In this document: positions 8,481 to 15,455 of the stretch, in pieces | Layout of the letters: every line of letters begins with the position of its first letter | Numbering within the stretch: the stretch's first letter is position 1 | Origin: JAUZQZ01 sp964492105 | GTDB taxonomy: Bacteria; Pseudomonadota; Zetaproteobacteria; Mariprofundales; Mariprofundaceae | Assembly: GCA_964492105.1 (NCBI GenBank) | Contig: CAZBJB010000015.1 | Coordinates: forward strand, 1-26,415 | Length of the DNA stretch: 26,415 nt | Direction of reading: 5' to 3' | The notes under the pieces: generated by a model | Seen by the model: the letters and a program-made list of their open reading frames with translations, nothing else | What the model was told of the DNA's origin: nothing | Databases searched by the model: none | Made by a program: the position numbers and the translations under genes

Positions 8481-8621
8481 TGCTCGCCTGCGATGCCGTT
8501 ACGATCTGACAGCCGCACCCCGCGTACGGGGACTAAAAAGAGGCGTGCGCAAGGACGGGCGGGTTGAAATATCGGGATCATGGTATCCGTTATCCACGAT
8601 CGCGGCGACCCGAAAAAGTTC

Positions 8622-8650
8622 TTGCCAACAGGATGGTATCTGAGTATAAA
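8622..8650 (+). promoter_or_regulatory. Sigma-70 promoter for rpmE-rplU-rpmA
   Basis: TTGCCA (8622-8627) and TATAAA (8645-8650) are separated by exactly 17 bases, which is a near-consensus housekeeping promoter. Transcription would begin near 8657, leaving a short leader of about 27 bases before rpmE. Confidence 0.75.
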
Positions 8651-8683
8651 TCGCGGCCTTTCAGATTTAACAGGAGTAGCAAC

Positions 8684-8902
8684 GTGAAAGCTGGCATTCA
8701 TCCGGAATACAAGACCGCAAAGGTCACATGCTCTTGCGGCAATACATTTGACACCCGATCAACGGCGGGCGATATCCACATCGAGATTTGTTCGGCCTGT
8801 CATCCGTTTTATACCGGCAAGCAGAAAATTGTGGATACGGAGGGCCGGGTGGAACGCTTCTACCGTAAATACGGAAAAAAACCGGCTAAGGCCCAGGCAT
8901 AA
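8684..8902 (+). CDS. rpmE: 50S ribosomal protein bL31 (zinc-binding type)
   Basis: The GTG at 8684 follows a good ribosome site (ACAGGAGTAGCAAC) and gives a 72-residue product starting MKAGIHPEYKTAKVTCSCGN, as expected for bL31. A longer frame extends upstream to 8564 but lacks family similarity and crosses the promoter. CxC near residues 15-17 and the later CSAC form the zinc site of the C+ type, so this is not the zinc-independent paralogue used under zinc starvation. The family pattern HPFYTGKQKIVDTEGRVERF is intact. It is the first gene of a short ribosomal protein group with rplU 12 bp downstream. Confidence 0.97.
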   Translation: MKAGIHPEYKTAKVTCSCGNTFDTRSTAGDIHIEICSACHPFYTGKQKIVDTEGRVERFYRKYGKKPAKAQA

Positions 8903-8914
8903 TTGGAGTCAGAC

Positions 8915-9382
8915 ATGTACGCAGTCATTCAAACCGGTGGCAAACAGTACCGTGTTCAGGAAGGTGATGTGTTGCGCGTCGCGACACTGGACGCCGAAGC
9001 GGGCAAACATGTCAGCTTTGACGATGTTTTGTTTCTCGGCGAAGGTGATGCCGTCAAGGCGGGATCGGATCTGATCACGTCCGGCGTGGTGGCGGAAGTT
9101 CTTGCACACGGACGAGCCAAGAAGGTAGAAATCTTCAAGAAGCGCCGCCGCAAAAATTCGCAGCGGACACAAGGGCATCGTCAAAGGTATACCTCGGTGC
9201 GTATCATCGGGATTGGCGCCGCCAGGGTCACGCCCGTGACGGAGGCGGAGATTAAGCCGGATACAGTCAAACCCGTGCCTGACAATTCGGCTTCCACCGG
9301 CGCAACCAATGAATGCTCAGTAGGGGAGTCGATAGCCCCCGCCGCGAAGAAGCCGGTTTCGAAGAGCGAGGACAAGGAGTAA
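8915..9382 (+). CDS. rplU: 50S ribosomal protein bL21 with C-terminal extension
   Basis: From ATG 8915 (ribosome site TTGGAGT) the first ~103 residues are a standard bL21: MYAVIQTGGKQYRVQEGDVL, then KKVEIFKKRRRKNSQRTQGH and RQRYTSVRI, which contact 23S rRNA. The family normally ends soon after this. Here about 50 further residues follow, rich in proline, alanine, serine, lysine and glutamate, ending KKPVSKSEDKE. The tail looks disordered. It is in frame with no sign of a sequencing slip, and rpmA begins 3 bp after the stop. The upstream TTG at 8903 is a less likely start. Confidence 0.97.
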   Translation: MYAVIQTGGKQYRVQEGDVLRVATLDAEAGKHVSFDDVLFLGEGDAVKAGSDLITSGVVAEVLAHGRAKKVEIFKKRRRKNSQRTQGHRQRYTSVRIIGIGAARVTPVTEAEIKPDTVKPVPDNSASTGATNECSVGESIAPAAKKPVSKSEDKE

Positions 9383-9385
9383 TCC

Positions 9386-9634
9386 ATGGCACATAAGAAA
9401 GCAGGCGGATCATCCCGAAATGGACGTGACTCCAATTCAAAGAGGCTGGGCGTCAAGCGCTATGGCGGCGAAGTTGTACGCGCTGGCAATATTCTTGTTC
9501 GTCAGCGGGGTACCAAAATTCGTCCGGGCGATCATGTAGGGTGTGGAAAGGATTATACCCTGTTTGCCCTGACTGACGGTCAGGTACAATACTTCAAAAA
9601 GGCCGGACGCACGACCGTGCGTATCGTTGATTGA
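9386..9634 (+). CDS. rpmA: 50S ribosomal protein bL27
   Basis: The 82-residue product begins MAHKKAGGSSRNGRDSNSKR, the flexible N-terminus that reaches the peptidyl transferase centre. It continues with the usual RQRGTKIRPGDHVGCGKDYTLFAL core. There is no Firmicutes-type N-terminal extension that would need cleavage. It follows rplU directly (GACAAGGAGTAATCC is a strong ribosome site) and is followed by an intrinsic terminator before obgE. Confidence 0.98.
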   Translation: MAHKKAGGSSRNGRDSNSKRLGVKRYGGEVVRAGNILVRQRGTKIRPGDHVGCGKDYTLFALTDGQVQYFKKAGRTTVRIVD

Positions 9635-9660
9635 GGGCCCGTCGGGTGTTGCACTCATGG

Positions 9661-9685
9661 GGCGCGGGGAATCGCGCCTTTTTTT
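9661..9685 (+). terminator. Intrinsic terminator between rpmA and obgE
   Basis: GGCGCG (9661-9666), a 6-base loop and CGCGCC (9673-9678) are followed by seven T. This is a clear rho-independent terminator only 12 bases before the obgE start codon. Because no promoter fits in that gap, obgE and the genes after it are probably fed by read-through or by an internal upstream promoter. Confidence 0.85.
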
Positions 9686-9697
9686 ATTTCGGCCAGC

Positions 9698-10699
9698 ATG
9701 CAATTTGTTGATGAAGTGACCATAGATGTTCGCGCCGGCAACGGCGGTGCGGGATGTGTTTCATTCCGGAGGGAAAGGTATATTCCGAGGGGAGGGCCGG
9801 ACGGAGGCAATGGCGGGCGTGGCGGGCATGTCATGCTGGTGGCCAGTACGAGTAAGAATACGCTTCAGGAGTTGTATCTGAGGAAACATCTTTATGCCAG
9901 AAACGGACAGCCTGGCAGGGGATCGGACCGGCATGGAAAGAATGCCGTGGATATTGTCATTGAAGTTCCGACGGGGACGCTGGTACGGGATGAGACAGGA
10001 GCTTTACTGGCTGATCTTGCTTGTGCGGGGACACAATATGTGCTGGTTCGCGGTGGTCAGGGAGGCCTTGGTAATGCTAATTTCAAGAGCAGCACCAACC
10101 GGGCGCCTCGCTACGCCCAACCGGGCGAAGCAGGTGAGGAGGGCAGGCGTGCACTGGAGTTGAAGGTGATGGCGGACGTCGGTCTTGTGGGTTTGCCCAA
10201 TGCCGGGAAGTCTACCTTGCTTTCAAGGATTTCCAACGCCCGGCCTAAAGTGGCGGATTACCCGTTTACGACACTGAAGCCAGCCCTTGGTGAAGTGTTC
10301 ATGGATGACGGTAACGGATTTGTGGTTGCTGATATCCCGGGGTTAATCGAAGGCGCACATAAAGGTAAGGGACTGGGAATGCGTTTTCTGCGTCATGTGG
10401 AACGCACCAAGGTGTTGTTGCATCTGGTAGATGCGGTCAGTCTTGATATTGATACTCAAATACATGAAGTGGAAGTAGAACTGAAGGGTTATGGCGATAC
10501 GGTATGGAATAAACCGAGGATGCTGGTGGTGAACAAGATGGATGCCCTGACATCCGATATGCGGGAAGAGGCCAGAAAACAGGCTGCCGGAACGGGGCTT
10601 GCGATGTATTTTATTTCAGCGGTGACGGGTGAAGGTATCCCCGTACTGCTGAGGGCGGTATCGGAACAAATCGAAACCATGCGGGAGCCGGCTTCATGA
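9698..10699 (+). CDS. obgE: Obg family GTPase (ribosome assembly)
   Basis: The 333-residue protein has the glycine-rich N-terminal Obg fold (FVDEVTIDVRAGNGGAGCVSFRRE). It is followed by a G domain with G1 GLPNAGKST, G3 DIPGLIEGAHKGKGLG, G4 NKMD and G5 ISAVTGEG. There is no long C-terminal OCT or acidic tail, so it is the short form. Obg binds the 50S subunit and couples its maturation to GTP and ppGpp. The stop overlaps the proB start (ATGA). The gene starts 12 bases beyond a terminator and has no strong ribosome site, so low expression is likely. Confidence 0.97.
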   Translation: MQFVDEVTIDVRAGNGGAGCVSFRRERYIPRGGPDGGNGGRGGHVMLVASTSKNTLQELYLRKHLYARNGQPGRGSDRHGKNAVDIVIEVPTGTLVRDETGALLADLACAGTQYVLVRGGQGGLGNANFKSSTNRAPRYAQPGEAGEEGRRALELKVMADVGLVGLPNAGKSTLLSRISNARPKVADYPFTTLKPALGEVFMDDGNGFVVADIPGLIEGAHKGKGLGMRFLRHVERTKVLLHLVDAVSLDIDTQIHEVEVELKGYGDTVWNKPRMLVVNKMDALTSDMREEARKQAAGTGLAMYFISAVTGEGIPVLLRAVSEQIETMREPAS

Positions 10700-11841
10700 T
10701 TCAAAACCGTAGTGGGCTTTCGTGTGTTCGCCGCCTGGTGATCAAGATTGGCAGTTCACTGCTGGCGGATGCCCATGCGGGCGTGCAGCAAGCCAGGGTC
10801 GAACGATTTGCGGATGAAATTGCGGAACTGCATGCGCAGGGCATGGTAATCGTCATTGTCTCTTCAGGTGCGGTGGCGCTCGGGTGTGTACACCTGGGCT
10901 GGGTGGGGCGCATCCTTTCCGTTCATGAAAAACAGGCTGCTGCGGCGATTGGGCAACCTGTGCTGATGCATGCATGGAAGCAGGCTTTTGCCAGGCACGC
11001 CATTAGTGTGGCACAAATGCTGCTCACCCGGGATGATTTGCGGAACCGGCGCCGTTATCTTAATGCCAGTAATACCAGTGAAACCCTGTTTTCCGCCGGC
11101 GTTATCCCCATTGTAAACGAGAATGACACGGTGGTGGCGCGCGAAATCAAATTCGGTGATAATGACAATCTTGGCGCACTGGCCAGCCTGCTGATTGATG
11201 CCGATTTACTGGCTATCCTGACGGACGTGGAAGCCCTGTTTGATGCCGATCCTTCCGTCAATGCGAGGGCCCGGCGCCTGGGCCTGATAGAAGCGGTGAC
11301 ATCCGAGGTGCTGGCTACGGCCGGGGAAACAGGCAGTGCTTTTGGCACGGGCGGCATGCTGAGCAAGCTACGGGCCGCTCGTATTGCCACGCGCGGAGGT
11401 GTGGCGACAGCGATTCTCAGCGGGCATGAAGAGGGGCGGCTTTCGGCTTTGCTGCGAGGCGAGGATGTAGGCACACTGTTTGCCTGCGGTGCTGACAGGC
11501 AATCGCGTCGACAGCACTGGATTGCGGAAGTGCTTCCGATAAGTGGGCGGATTATTATCGACGGAGGAGCGGAGCATGCCATTGTTAAATGTGGCGCCAG
11601 CCTGTTACCGGTAGGCATGACCGTGGTTGAAGGAACGTTCGATAAGGGAGAATGTGTTGAAATTGCGGGAGGTTCCGGGGTTATCGCGCGTGGTTTGTGC
11701 AATTATCATGCTGAGGAATTACGCCATATGATTGGCGTGGCCAGTGATCGAATCGAGGAGGTGTTGGGTTACCGGGATTTTTCTTCGGTGGTGCATCGGG
11801 ATAATCTGGTACTGATAAGCCCCCCCCCGCAACACGCGTGA
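10696..11841 (+). CDS. proB: Glutamate 5-kinase
   Basis: This enzyme phosphorylates L-glutamate in the first step of proline synthesis and is feedback-inhibited by proline in most relatives. The 381-residue product has an amino-acid-kinase domain (LVIKIGSSLL, VIVSSGAVALG, PIVNENDTV, FGDNDNLGALAS, GTGGMLSKLRAA) and a C-terminal PUA domain (about 280-365). It overlaps obgE by four bases and its TGA overlaps the GTGA ahead of proA. The last codons include a run of nine C (11820-11828); slippage there would change the C-terminus beyond residue 376. Confidence 0.97.
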   Translation: MIQNRSGLSCVRRLVIKIGSSLLADAHAGVQQARVERFADEIAELHAQGMVIVIVSSGAVALGCVHLGWVGRILSVHEKQAAAAIGQPVLMHAWKQAFARHAISVAQMLLTRDDLRNRRRYLNASNTSETLFSAGVIPIVNENDTVVAREIKFGDNDNLGALASLLIDADLLAILTDVEALFDADPSVNARARRLGLIEAVTSEVLATAGETGSAFGTGGMLSKLRAARIATRGGVATAILSGHEEGRLSALLRGEDVGTLFACGADRQSRRQHWIAEVLPISGRIIIDGGAEHAIVKCGASLLPVGMTVVEGTFDKGECVEIAGGSGVIARGLCNYHAEELRHMIGVASDRIEEVLGYRDFSSVVHRDNLVLISPPPQHA

Positions 11842-11894
11842 GCGACGATTTGCATCTGCCCGGATGTTCAAAATCAGGTGAAAGGAGTATAAGC

Positions 11895-13157
11895 GTGGGG
11901 GAAAATGTGAAATCTGTGATGCGGGATCTGGGCAAACACGCCAGGGAAGCCTCTGCGCGGATGCGCATGGCTGAAACGCATGTAAAAAATGATGTGTTAG
12001 GGTTCGCAGCCGACGTATTGCGGCGCGAGTGTGAAGAAATCCTTGCGGCGAATACCATGGATATTCGGGCCGCCAGAGATAACGGGGTTGGCGATGCGTT
12101 GCTGGAGCGCTTGTTACTGACGCCGGACCGGGTGGAAACCATGGCTGAAGGGTTGGAGCATATCGCAGCCTTGCCCGATCCTGTAGGCGCAATCAATGAT
12201 CTTGTTTATCGTCCTTCGGGCATTCAGGTGGGTCGCATGCGCGTACCCTTGGGCGTCATTGGCATGATTTACGAATCTCGTCCCGACGTGACTGCCGATG
12301 CGGCGGGACTGTGCCTGAAGTCGGGTAACGCAGTCATTCTCCGTGGCGGCTCCGAGGCTATTCATTCCAACCGGGTGATTGCGGCATGTCTTCGCCGCGC
12401 CATGGTGGTGGGGGGCTTGCCGCAGAATGCCGTGCAACTCGTGGATACCGTGGATCGTGCGCTGGTTGGTGAAATGATACGGGCGGATGCGTTTGTGGAT
12501 GTGATTATCCCGCGTGGCGGACGCTCGTTGATCGAACGTATTACCGCCGAGGCGCGCGTGCCTGTGATTAAGCACCTGGATGGCATTTGCCATGTGTTCG
12601 TGGATGCGGCGGCCGATTTGAAGATGGCGCTTAATATCGCGGTGAATGCCAAAACCCAGCGGACGGGGGTATGCAACGCCATGGAGACCCTGCTGGTTCA
12701 TCAGGCCATTTCGGATGCCTTCGTACCCGATGTCACTGCGGCTCTGCGGAACAAGGGCGTGGAGATCAAAGGCTGTGAACAGACAAGAACGCTGGTAAAG
12801 AATGTTAAGGAGGCCAGTGAAGCGGATTGGGCGACGGAATATTTGGCACCCGTACTCTCCATTCGCATTGTAGGGGATCTGGACGCCGCGATTGCCCATA
12901 TCGGACAATACGGATCGGCACATACGGACAGTATCGTCACGGAGGATTACAGCGCTGGCCGCCGGTTCCTGCGCGAGGTGGATTCGGCATCCGTGATGTG
13001 GAATGCCAGCACGCGCTTCGCAGATGGTTTTGAATACGGCCTGGGTGCTGAAATTGGTATTTCCACGGATCGCCTGCATGCGCGTGGGCCGGTGGGTCTG
13101 GAAGGACTGACGACGCAGAAGTGGATTGTCCTTGGGCATGGCGAGGTGAGGGAATAG
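11895..13157 (+). CDS. proA: Gamma-glutamyl phosphate reductase
   Basis: This NADPH-dependent enzyme reduces glutamyl-5-phosphate to the semialdehyde, the second step of proline synthesis. The GTG at 11895 is chosen because AAAGGAG lies 7 bases ahead and gives the family-typical length (420 residues). A longer frame to 11838 adds residues unlike the family. Conserved segments include PLGVIGMIYESRPDVTADAAGL, the nucleotide site ILRGGSEA, IPRGGRSLI, and the catalytic cysteine in TGVCNAMETLLVH. The C-terminus NASTRFADGFEYGLGAEIGIST is standard. It is coupled to proB and its 3' end runs into nadD. Confidence 0.97.
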   Translation: MGENVKSVMRDLGKHAREASARMRMAETHVKNDVLGFAADVLRRECEEILAANTMDIRAARDNGVGDALLERLLLTPDRVETMAEGLEHIAALPDPVGAINDLVYRPSGIQVGRMRVPLGVIGMIYESRPDVTADAAGLCLKSGNAVILRGGSEAIHSNRVIAACLRRAMVVGGLPQNAVQLVDTVDRALVGEMIRADAFVDVIIPRGGRSLIERITAEARVPVIKHLDGICHVFVDAAADLKMALNIAVNAKTQRTGVCNAMETLLVHQAISDAFVPDVTAALRNKGVEIKGCEQTRTLVKNVKEASEADWATEYLAPVLSIRIVGDLDAAIAHIGQYGSAHTDSIVTEDYSAGRRFLREVDSASVMWNASTRFADGFEYGLGAEIGISTDRLHARGPVGLEGLTTQKWIVLGHGEVRE

Positions 13158-13795
13158 GTCCATATTATATCGGTATCTTTGGCGGAAGTTTTGATCCGCC
13201 GCATATGGGTCATGTGGCCGTGGTTGAAGCTGCGCTTGCTGCCCTGGATTTGCCTGAAATATGGGTTATTCCTGTCGGCAATCCCGTACATCGCAAACTT
13301 TCGGGATATGCGAGTCCCGAGGTTCGTTTACATTGGCTGGAGCGGATTTTCTCGCGGCAGCCAATGGTTCGGGTTCGGGATTGGGAAGTTCGTGGCGATA
13401 AAGCAGTTCCAACCCTTGATACGCTTCGCTATATCCGGCACCGGTTTCCTGATTGTTATCCCGTTTTGTTACTGGGAACGGACGCCTTTGCGGGCATACG
13501 CCAGTGGGTGAAATACCCCGAGCATATTGCGCTATGTGATGTGGCCGTACTGGATCGTACGGGATGTCCCCGCGTTCGGGGGCAGGGGTGGGAAGAGATC
13601 CGTATCAGGCAATGGAAAAGTGAGGCGGGTAGCGGAAGATTGTTATATGTAGCGTGTGCATTGCCGGATATATCGGCGACCACCGTGCGCCAACGGGCGG
13701 CCGCCGGAGGATCGCTAACGGGCATGGTTCCCGATTGCGTATGTATGGAGATTGAGCGGGCTTACGGAAGGAGTGAGTGTGGAAGCAATGATTGA
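13121..13795 (+). CDS. nadD: Nicotinate-nucleotide adenylyltransferase
   Basis: This enzyme forms deamido-NAD from nicotinate mononucleotide and ATP. Motifs are intact: GIFGGSFDPPHMGH for nucleotide binding and the C-terminal ISATTVR. The start is awkward. The family begins 2-5 residues before IGIFGG, but no ATG, GTG or TTG lies there in frame. The only canonical start is GTG 13121, inside proA, adding about 15 residues. A rare ATA near 13154, close to a GAGG, is an alternative. The end overlaps the rsfS start. Confidence 0.93.
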   Translation: MDCPWAWRGEGIGPYYIGIFGGSFDPPHMGHVAVVEAALAALDLPEIWVIPVGNPVHRKLSGYASPEVRLHWLERIFSRQPMVRVRDWEVRGDKAVPTLDTLRYIRHRFPDCYPVLLLGTDAFAGIRQWVKYPEHIALCDVAVLDRTGCPRVRGQGWEEIRIRQWKSEAGSGRLLYVACALPDISATTVRQRAAAGGSLTGMVPDCVCMEIERAYGRSECGSND

Positions 13796-14126
13796 ACAAT
13801 GGACTCGGGATGTGATACAGGCGATTGAAGACAAGAAGGGTATGGATACATTGGTGATCGATGTACGGGGCCGTAGTGCTGTTACCGATCGTTTTGTGTT
13901 GGCGTCGGGACGTAATGGCCGGCAGTTGAAGGCAATGGCGCAGGCGGTGGTGGAAACGTCACATCAGCACGGGATGTCCGTGCATATCGAAGGACTGGAA
14001 GCATCTGAATGGCTGCTGATTGATCTTGGCGATGTGGTGGTACACCTGTTTCTTCCCGAGGTGCGGGATACATTCCAGCTTGAACGATTGTGGATCGCAC
14101 CGAAACGGTGTGGGGAAACCGGGTAA
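13779..14126 (+). CDS. rsfS: Ribosome silencing factor RsfS
   Basis: This 115-residue protein binds uL14 and blocks subunit joining when nutrients are scarce. GTG 13779 is preferred, since AAGGAG lies 5 bases ahead; ATG 13788 is an alternative. Family landmarks are DTLVIDVRGRSAVTDRFVLASG, the HGMSVHIEGLEASEWLLIDLGDVVVHLF block, and the FYxLERLW-like ending (here FQLERLWIAPK). It overlaps the 3' end of nadD, a very common pairing. In many relatives rlmH follows directly. Here no rlmH is present, and the next 140 bp hold a palindromic repeat. Confidence 0.96.
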   Translation: MEAMIEQWTRDVIQAIEDKKGMDTLVIDVRGRSAVTDRFVLASGRNGRQLKAMAQAVVETSHQHGMSVHIEGLEASEWLLIDLGDVVVHLFLPEVRDTFQLERLWIAPKRCGETG

Positions 14127-14163
14127 GGCGTTCTTCGCATGGGATCGTACGCGCATTCATCAT

Positions 14164-14233
14164 CACACATGGATCCTGCAAGGGCTTGTGCTATGCATGT
14201 GCAATCACTTGCAGGATCCAGGTCACACATGGA
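14164..14233. repeat. Palindromic intergenic repeat, family B, small copy
   Basis: TGGATCCTGCAAG (14170-14182) is the exact inverted complement of CTTGCAGGATCCA (14208-14220), giving a 13-bp stem around 25 bases. The 10-base word CACACATGGA appears on both sides (14164 and 14224) as a direct repeat offset by 60. The right arm with its flank (ATCACTTGCAGGATCCAGGT) closely matches the right end of the element at 18944-19107. The stem lies upstream of the envC-like start and has no T run, so a terminator role is unlikely. Confidence 0.75.
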
Positions 14234-14266
14234 GCAAACGCCGAAACCCGTGAGCGATTACTTGGT

Positions 14267-15436
14267 ATGATGGATATGCCGATTCCAGGAATCAGGCGCA
14301 TGGTACGCATCGGCATGGGTCTTCTGGTCGGGCTGACATGCGTCGTGCCGGTATGGGCGAGCGGTAATGTGCATGTTCAAATCAGGCACATTCAACGGGA
14401 GCGGGCATATCTGAAAGGCATACGCGAAAAACTGGCATTGCAGCTGGGGGAACTGGGACGATCAGTGAAACATATGGATCGGGCATTGATCCGGGCACGT
14501 GCCGATTCCAGACAGGCTGCCGTGGCCGTGCAGCGAGCGGATATGCGTCTTGCCGATTTGACGGCAAGGCGACTGATACTGGAGCAGCGGGTGGATGTGC
14601 TTAAACACCATATGATGCGTGAGGCCGCCGCCGCCTATCGCCATGCCGGAAGGCCGCCGCTCTGGCTGGATATCATGTTTGGTGCGCAGGTGACTGATAT
14701 TCCTCATCACCAGTATATCCTGTCCCGCCTGATGGGTGTGCAGGCGGAGCATCGCCGCGCATTTGTACAAATCATGGCGAATTTGACGCGAATGGAACGG
14801 CAGATCGGACATCAGCGGACAAAACTGGATCGGCTGAAACAGGAAAAACTGGCACGCCAGCAACAATGGGTGGAACGCCAAAAAGCCAAGCGCGGGTTGT
14901 GGAAAAAGGTACGCAAGGATGCCAGGCTGCAGAAGCAACGCGATGCGGATCTGGCGCGGCAGGAAGCCGCACTGAAACGCTTGCTGCAGGGCATTGGTTC
15001 AACCCTTCTTTCCTCCGACAAGGGATTCAAGCAGGTGTCAATGCGCAAACAAAAGGGACGTTTGCCGTGGCCGATCAAGGGTAAAATCGTGGCGTATTTT
15101 CATTCCAGGCCTGCACCCGGCCGCCCCCGGCTGGCAGGTATCCAGCTTGCGCCACGCCATGGACGCGGGCAGGTTAAGGCTATTGCCGCCGGGCAGGTTC
15201 GCTATGCGGACTGGTTTGGCGGTTACGGATTGATGCTGATTGTGGATCACGGGGATGGCCTCATCACCGTATATGCGCATAATGACGCACTTTACAAGAG
15301 CCTCGGCGACTGGGTCGAGGCAGGCGATGTGCTGGCTGATGCAGGTAATACGGGCTGGGTGAAGAACGTTCGCCTGTATTTTGAGGTGCGCGATGAAGGG
15401 CGTCCGGTGAATCCCGTGCGCTGGTGCCGGAAATAG
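14267..15436 (+). CDS. EnvC-like murein hydrolase activator, degenerate LytM domain
   Basis: A short arginine-flanked hydrophobic segment (GMGLLVGLTCVVPVWASG) is a likely signal peptide. Long coiled-coil helices (about 40-265) follow, then a C-terminal LytM/M23 fold. The zinc site is absent: the usual first HxxxD region is GIQLAP, and the HLH of active peptidases is replaced by RLYFEVRDEG. This closely parallels E. coli EnvC, which does not cut peptidoglycan itself but activates amidases AmiA and AmiB at the division site. The product is about 389 residues from ATG 14267; 14270 and 14276 are equally possible starts. The longer frame to 14090 runs through repeat B and is not believed. ctpA follows 19 bp downstream. 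Confidence 0.88.
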   Translation: MMDMPIPGIRRMVRIGMGLLVGLTCVVPVWASGNVHVQIRHIQRERAYLKGIREKLALQLGELGRSVKHMDRALIRARADSRQAAVAVQRADMRLADLTARRLILEQRVDVLKHHMMREAAAAYRHAGRPPLWLDIMFGAQVTDIPHHQYILSRLMGVQAEHRRAFVQIMANLTRMERQIGHQRTKLDRLKQEKLARQQQWVERQKAKRGLWKKVRKDARLQKQRDADLARQEAALKRLLQGIGSTLLSSDKGFKQVSMRKQKGRLPWPIKGKIVAYFHSRPAPGRPRLAGIQLAPRHGRGQVKAIAAGQVRYADWFGGYGLMLIVDHGDGLITVYAHNDALYKSLGDWVEAGDVLADAGNTGWVKNVRLYFEVRDEGRPVNPVRWCRK

Positions 15437-15455
15437 AAAATAATGGAGATGACGG

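Noticed and set aside
8564..8683. Longer start for bL31
   Set aside because: It would read through the sigma-70 promoter; GTG 8684 has a good ribosome site and the family N-terminus.
14090..14266. N-terminal extension of the EnvC-like protein
   Set aside because: The extra frame passes through the palindromic repeat, has no family similarity and lacks the signal-peptide position.
14267..15436. Active M23 endopeptidase
   Set aside because: The zinc-binding histidines are replaced (RLY in place of HLH), which matches non-catalytic EnvC.
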